Virus record (IMG/VR): IMGVR_UViG_3300027779_000151
Location: 1 to 24,457 of that record
Reading direction: 5' to 3' (one strand)
DNA length: 24,457 bases
From: a virus
Of the stretch, positions 22,901 through 24,457 are shown piece after piece. Numbering within the stretch: the stretch's first letter is position 1; every line of letters begins with the position of its first letter. Both the position numbers and the translations under genes were made by a program. The notes under the pieces were generated by a model that did no database searches, was not told where the DNA came from, and saw only the letters and a list, made by a program, of their open reading frames with translations.

Positions 22901-24244
22901 AGTTTTAGAAGAGAATATGGGACGGGGAACATTAATGCTACCATCACCATCAATTCCTTTTGTTAAAAAGTTAGTACCATATGTTATATTACTCAATTCA
23001 TCAGTAGAATATGTGACCATATTATTAGAGTTGCTAGTTGCTGTTGCCCTATATCCGCTTTTTAGATGGAACATATCTCCTGCTGATGCTTTTAGGGTAG
23101 TACCATATTCTAATTTCTTTATTTTTATTATTCCTGTACTTCCAGATGCAGGAGTTGTTGAATTGGCCTCAGTGATTCCTGAAATGGAAGGTGTTGTTAC
23201 AGTGTAGTCAGGCGGCGGTAAATCCGGCAAATTACAAGAATTTAGTCCTTCTATGCTGAATCTAACATATCCATGTCCTGTTGAATGAGCAACAGCCGTA
23301 GAGCCTCTTGAATCATGATTAGTGGCGGGAAGTCCCATGTTACCTCCATCCATTGGTTTAGCAACAAGATTCCACATTGGAATAGAAGCCCCAAGACCTT
23401 GTATTACTGGCCCTGCGTTTGCCGCCGCCCAATAATCTCCTGCGGCATTAGGAGTCGTGGCCTCCCATGTCATTACGATAGTGTGTTTGGCAGGTTCTCC
23501 TGCAATAGTGATGGTAGCACCAGATAGGGCTTCGGGATAACTGCCTCCTACTTGTGTTATTTGTGATTGCAAAGTTGGGCTAGATACTGTAAAATCTGCA
23601 TAAGAATATTGATCTTCTACGAACCCATTCTGCATTTGTGCGCCTCTTCTAAATGCAGTAATAGCAGTATATGAAATGGATAATGCTGTATGGCCACCAT
23701 CTGTATAAGATAATGTACCTGTTTGTGGCAAATCAGAAGGATATCCGTGTTTGTATGCTCCGTCCCACTTAACTCTCAAGGTTTGGGCCGCTTTAGCAAT
23801 TGTAGCCGTACCTGTGTGTGTTGGCTTCCCTGACATTCTAACGTACCTTGCTCGCAAGTATCTAGTGACGCTATGCTCTCCTACCTGTTTGACTCTACGG
23901 CTGTTTATCTTAGCGGCTATGAGTCTTGTTGCCTCTTCAGTACCAAGATTGTATGTTTTACTATTTGTATCGTCAGTTGCCGCCTGTTTCAAATCTACTA
24001 CTATGACGTTTGTATCTTCGGCAGGTGCAGTAGATGTAGCAAGAGGAGTACGAACAATAACGGTTAATCCTTGCCTCCATTGGTCATTTGTATTTTCCCC
24101 ATATTCCCAATCAGTAACTGCATCTGAATATTCAGTATCTGGATAAGTGATATGCATTGCAAAATATCCACTTGCAGGATAGCCGCCGCTACTTGCTAAA
24201 GGTTGCACTTTAGCGGGATATACTTGCTTACGATATATCCCCAT
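16931..24244 (-). CDS. Giant tail/baseplate protein with hub-like C-terminus (2437 aa)
   Basis: The start is ATG 24244, overlapping the upstream TAA by one base (TAATG); an in-frame TTG six bases earlier would overlap it further. The protein is rich in S, T, G and N and has no signal peptide or membrane segment. Residues 1-1400 are beta-rich. Residues about 1430-1610 hold three glycine/tyrosine repeat units (AGSGY, AGSGYTSEP, GVGYSSAP), a motif shared with phage tail proteins. From about 2165 to the end it resembles a baseplate hub or tail-tip protein: NEIVIIGDSLA, then a helix pair ending LKLAKSILARS, then VQPGEIVNIDLPLHG and a beta-rich end, as in gp27/gp44-type hubs. Its length suggests a fused hub plus tail-fibre platform. 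The region's role is inferred from order and composition. Confidence 0.65.
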   Translation of the reverse strand: MGIYRKQVYPAKVQPLASSGGYPASGYFAMHITYPDTEYSDAVTDWEYGENTNDQWRQGLTVIVRTPLATSTAPAEDTNVIVVDLKQAATDDTNSKTYNLGTEEATRLIAAKINSRRVKQVGEHSVTRYLRARYVRMSGKPTHTGTATIAKAAQTLRVKWDGAYKHGYPSDLPQTGTLSYTDGGHTALSISYTAITAFRRGAQMQNGFVEDQYSYADFTVSSPTLQSQITQVGGSYPEALSGATITIAGEPAKHTIVMTWEATTPNAAGDYWAAANAGPVIQGLGASIPMWNLVAKPMDGGNMGLPATNHDSRGSTAVAHSTGHGYVRFSIEGLNSCNLPDLPPPDYTVTTPSISGITEANSTTPASGSTGIIKIKKLEYGTTLKASAGDMFHLKSGYRATATSNSNNMVTYSTDELSNITYGTNFLTKGIDGDGSINVPRPIFSSKTLNTSRVAGLQISNEHMVFEDIQTTDDAGNILSLTGRSPLGVVIKDFKVQNTRIDSITGEEVVGPSTTDGKLSPNLALELPDPADIPGEIFVRTGHDRVQAYSNMTWGLGGLTPPDPRSSGVVEASGGASQFDTHDRMLIFHCQRILHPDMTTKQGITPHVTAGAVPSGSTRLYAAHRITDHAERGSVLTQTNNGTATGYPFPHHRIRFGRQGHSFVSPMTHRGTPSAMRRQLHRSHGSAYSLLFEAETEHKHFGFGSGKSTNTSTVFELDTLEVKDTSGYMANGSFSADGLPLTEMDGFRLPDIKATYSSVTPRTDFDYLIAPGQQHTETDGAGHLVRRAESSRTISSSSGPTRLTFANALTGGSRYNTASEFMINGFILGDYTLSGGRPIPPIISAGSADYFVSGLEEGVLNPRSGTELATIPPLMCHDPEYLNMAARTPNADGITATNGDFALLNKANTGTGCVPDAFLCNWLAEYSHPALLGTSREHFMTFRYREIGGPRSLNYPPTKGLFLRNHSNPTTTGQAENSLPFEKLYVTQWLQNYAYNGLNAGGHYNAVGLKSAGSVLMGHSTVREAQGTLRLHTIYENTRYTRGEGIGDGINPEKTSGTISYDKDTDNIVFTKYISILDNMVAYDFSRRLPVRAWGFRTGSDALDMLAGDPNENQAANQPVYGKGRFDGGIHDSMNKIPNATTHGANWSFPADYGGVERSMPIGTVLTAHTAEATPFSSVIRRSNNKTLPSEQPIGIGLTLGLESSGLVEPTGMPAGGWESELDPNAANTAPLQAIPINKGSDPFIDLTQYTGSSSYAQSQSPLAISSTQYGVGGGFYHLKGNALHTNASAIDHSNTSNVHYPSHGWGIANHTNATIDDIRPNVLSEVSDHRQIQSRTEPRLGFVIQTESERQTNKNIEYAITSTKAVSLHSDLILGQHFPVLPSWSINTRFKFKNMTLDPTDFDAHTISNPYTLPTWSPDSRGDKGDGGQAVASLAITNAGSGYQAGTLSATGGGSGSGFVGTYAITPTKYIQTITRGGHLVPLNFGDLTNADNQVVSWTTTGGGGSNASGTLVHNRTTDSATFPIVSWNISNAGSGYTSEPTILITNVAGSVAISAANTEGYTGALTINTTRGIIASVTISQGGVGYSSAPSIVISNPNTDGSGTGSSGNINSTLAQVSSVNAPLVTPKTHALDMWSVRGSADLPPWGGTYILRKTYLNRTLEDKDMFESGSLSTSVDGTEGNATASNQRRKYIDYFVRPMRPLKLYGFASDLLQDGWLAGAKSSVGDANLESQPFTRDNRYGVFEANLDETLGNLQFITTPEGTFSMAYPDANEHDVVYHLLPSSSMLQFFKSDAVRKTIEGDFNPEIEARYSQTTHPGGGEIIHQSETRYIADGTGIAGDFVKQTTPEGISKTQLESSMRLYPQFKVIKHYGTNVVLDDASILPSAGTLFLVGKRELHYTGKSKNKLTGVTNDTTVSDLTESILRYYSSNASDSATPSELTDLRPITIPHLIAPTFIDNTITMSKQISALWKRYDSTANTVKQTTLSYRGLLEYDPADFMMINQRPMIIENGKTSALIKTASPSITSLRFDGKELSSSYFPPYLYDSNGFALRIGGVEIDELTTSLLFRNIDSDSLTNAGMTKGRVLMGQRGFVGLRTSDAAMMLLNDAGSELAGFNVTPTPALIGKDREVSSTLNAHPSLRVISDHSPVYTARKTRGLNIMEIIRNLTQIDGKQLINEKNGTLVYSSNNFTNSGSSFNLGSGIQAVTVSKMFDSPNEIVIIGDSLARNEKVYVVVRDVERMKKESSKGASSNLVRTLRQEIPGLKTNNEALKLAKSILARSENGAPLITLIGAIKSSSVQPGEIVNIDLPLHGLRGEFVVFEAEHDYINQKSNFVIGQYDKGIAGLLSDLQSVSGNNAPLDENAGSVVDIAEISMSAGIKVVAIHKVYIRNVSNQGFIIGAKHTNGMGKIGVRDGNKRARSIGTSKSRFYEVK

Positions 24245-24456
24245 TACCAAACCCCAATTGAGTTATATATTTCACTTTTTTCTGTGTCGGTCAATTTATG
24301 ATTAAAAACTGCAACTTCTGCTAATTGCACATTAAACAACCATGATTTATATGTACTTGCGTAATCCAGTATTCCTATCCCATTGGCCGCCCCTAAAGAT
24401 TCCACTCCGTCATGCGTTCCGCAATATGTGCTATCAGTAAAGAAACCTAAAGCCTC
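24244..24456 (-). CDS. LamG/concanavalin-like protein, cut by the window edge
   Basis: An open frame runs from the right edge to TAA at 24246-24244, giving the last 70 residues. The end reads LAEVAVFNHKLTDTEKSEIY (45-64) then NSIGVW. A strand with A-V-F-N, followed by a L-(variable)-D-E helix, is typical of the C-terminal end of LamG/concanavalin A-like lectin domains (usual form: 'I-A-any-Y-N-any-A-L-S-any-any-E-I'). Such domains recognise glycans or host surfaces in viral tail adhesins. Because its start is outside the window, size and other domains are unknown. It is translationally coupled (TAATG) to the giant gene. Confidence 0.7.
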   Translation of the reverse strand, partial: EALGFFTDSTYCGTHDGVESLGAANGIGILDYASTYKSWLFNVQLAEVAVFNHKLTDTEKSEIYNSIGVW

Positions 24457-24457
24457 T

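Noticed and set aside
19464-24146. Several 60-130-residue plus-strand frames inside the giant tail gene, some with hydrophobic runs
   Set aside because: They are antisense to one continuous 2437-codon frame; none has a consistent ribosome binding site or neighbour coupling.

Overview
The window is a densely packed, AT-rich piece of what looks like the genome of an archaeal head-tail (caudovirus-like) virus or a provirus. The archaeal signal comes from protein families: a fused PriS-PriL-type primase, an XPF/ERCC4-type nuclease with a helix-hairpin-helix tail, an ATP-dependent-ligase-fold protein, an RPA-like single-strand binding protein and a small protein that resembles one TFIIB/TFB cyclin repeat. 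The viral signal comes from a long tail/baseplate-like block. Start sites carry strong Shine-Dalgarno motifs (GGAGG type), and genes overlap by ATGA or TAATG or are a few bases apart. The set resembles what I know of viruses of marine Poseidoniales (MGII; 'magroviruses'), but there is no hallmark capsid, portal, terminase or DNA polymerase gene in the window, so this host assignment is inference.

Layout. (1) 2-5509, plus strand: a string of small proteins, many with zinc ribbons (ends at 460, 1649, 2447, 2593, 3093), a TFB-like single cyclin fold (3377-3745), a 474-residue DNA-ligase-fold protein whose catalytic motifs are substituted (3751-5175), and a small unknown. (2) 5575-13431, plus strand: the replication/recombination cassette: RPA-like SSB, Sak4/RecA-like P-loop ATPase, RecB/Cas4-type Fe-S nuclease, PriS-PriL primase, two small proteins, ERCC4 nuclease, AAA+/helicase-like ATPase with a C-terminal winged helix, and a DEDD-exonuclease-like protein. 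(3) 13440-14316, plus strand: a mini zinc ribbon and two small unknown proteins, closed by a hairpin-plus-T8 terminator at 14337-14364. (4) 14368-24457, minus strand: convergent structural block. Read in its own direction it runs from a LamG-like protein cut by the window edge, to a giant 2437-residue tail/baseplate protein, a zinc-ribbon protein, a 113-residue tail-associated protein, a 365-residue tail-fibre/baseplate-like protein, a 59-residue zinc ribbon and an 85-residue basic protein.

How it fits together: SSB, Sak4-like ATPase, nucleases, primase and the helicase-like ATPase could form a near-complete virus-encoded replication and recombination apparatus that relies on a polymerase encoded elsewhere. 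The minus-strand genes would build the distal tail and host-recognition apparatus. The two blocks are transcribed toward each other and meet at the terminator.

There is no stretch over 300 bases without a gene. I saw no tRNA, rRNA, CRISPR array, insertion sequence or integrase. All assignments are by reading motifs; no database search was possible.
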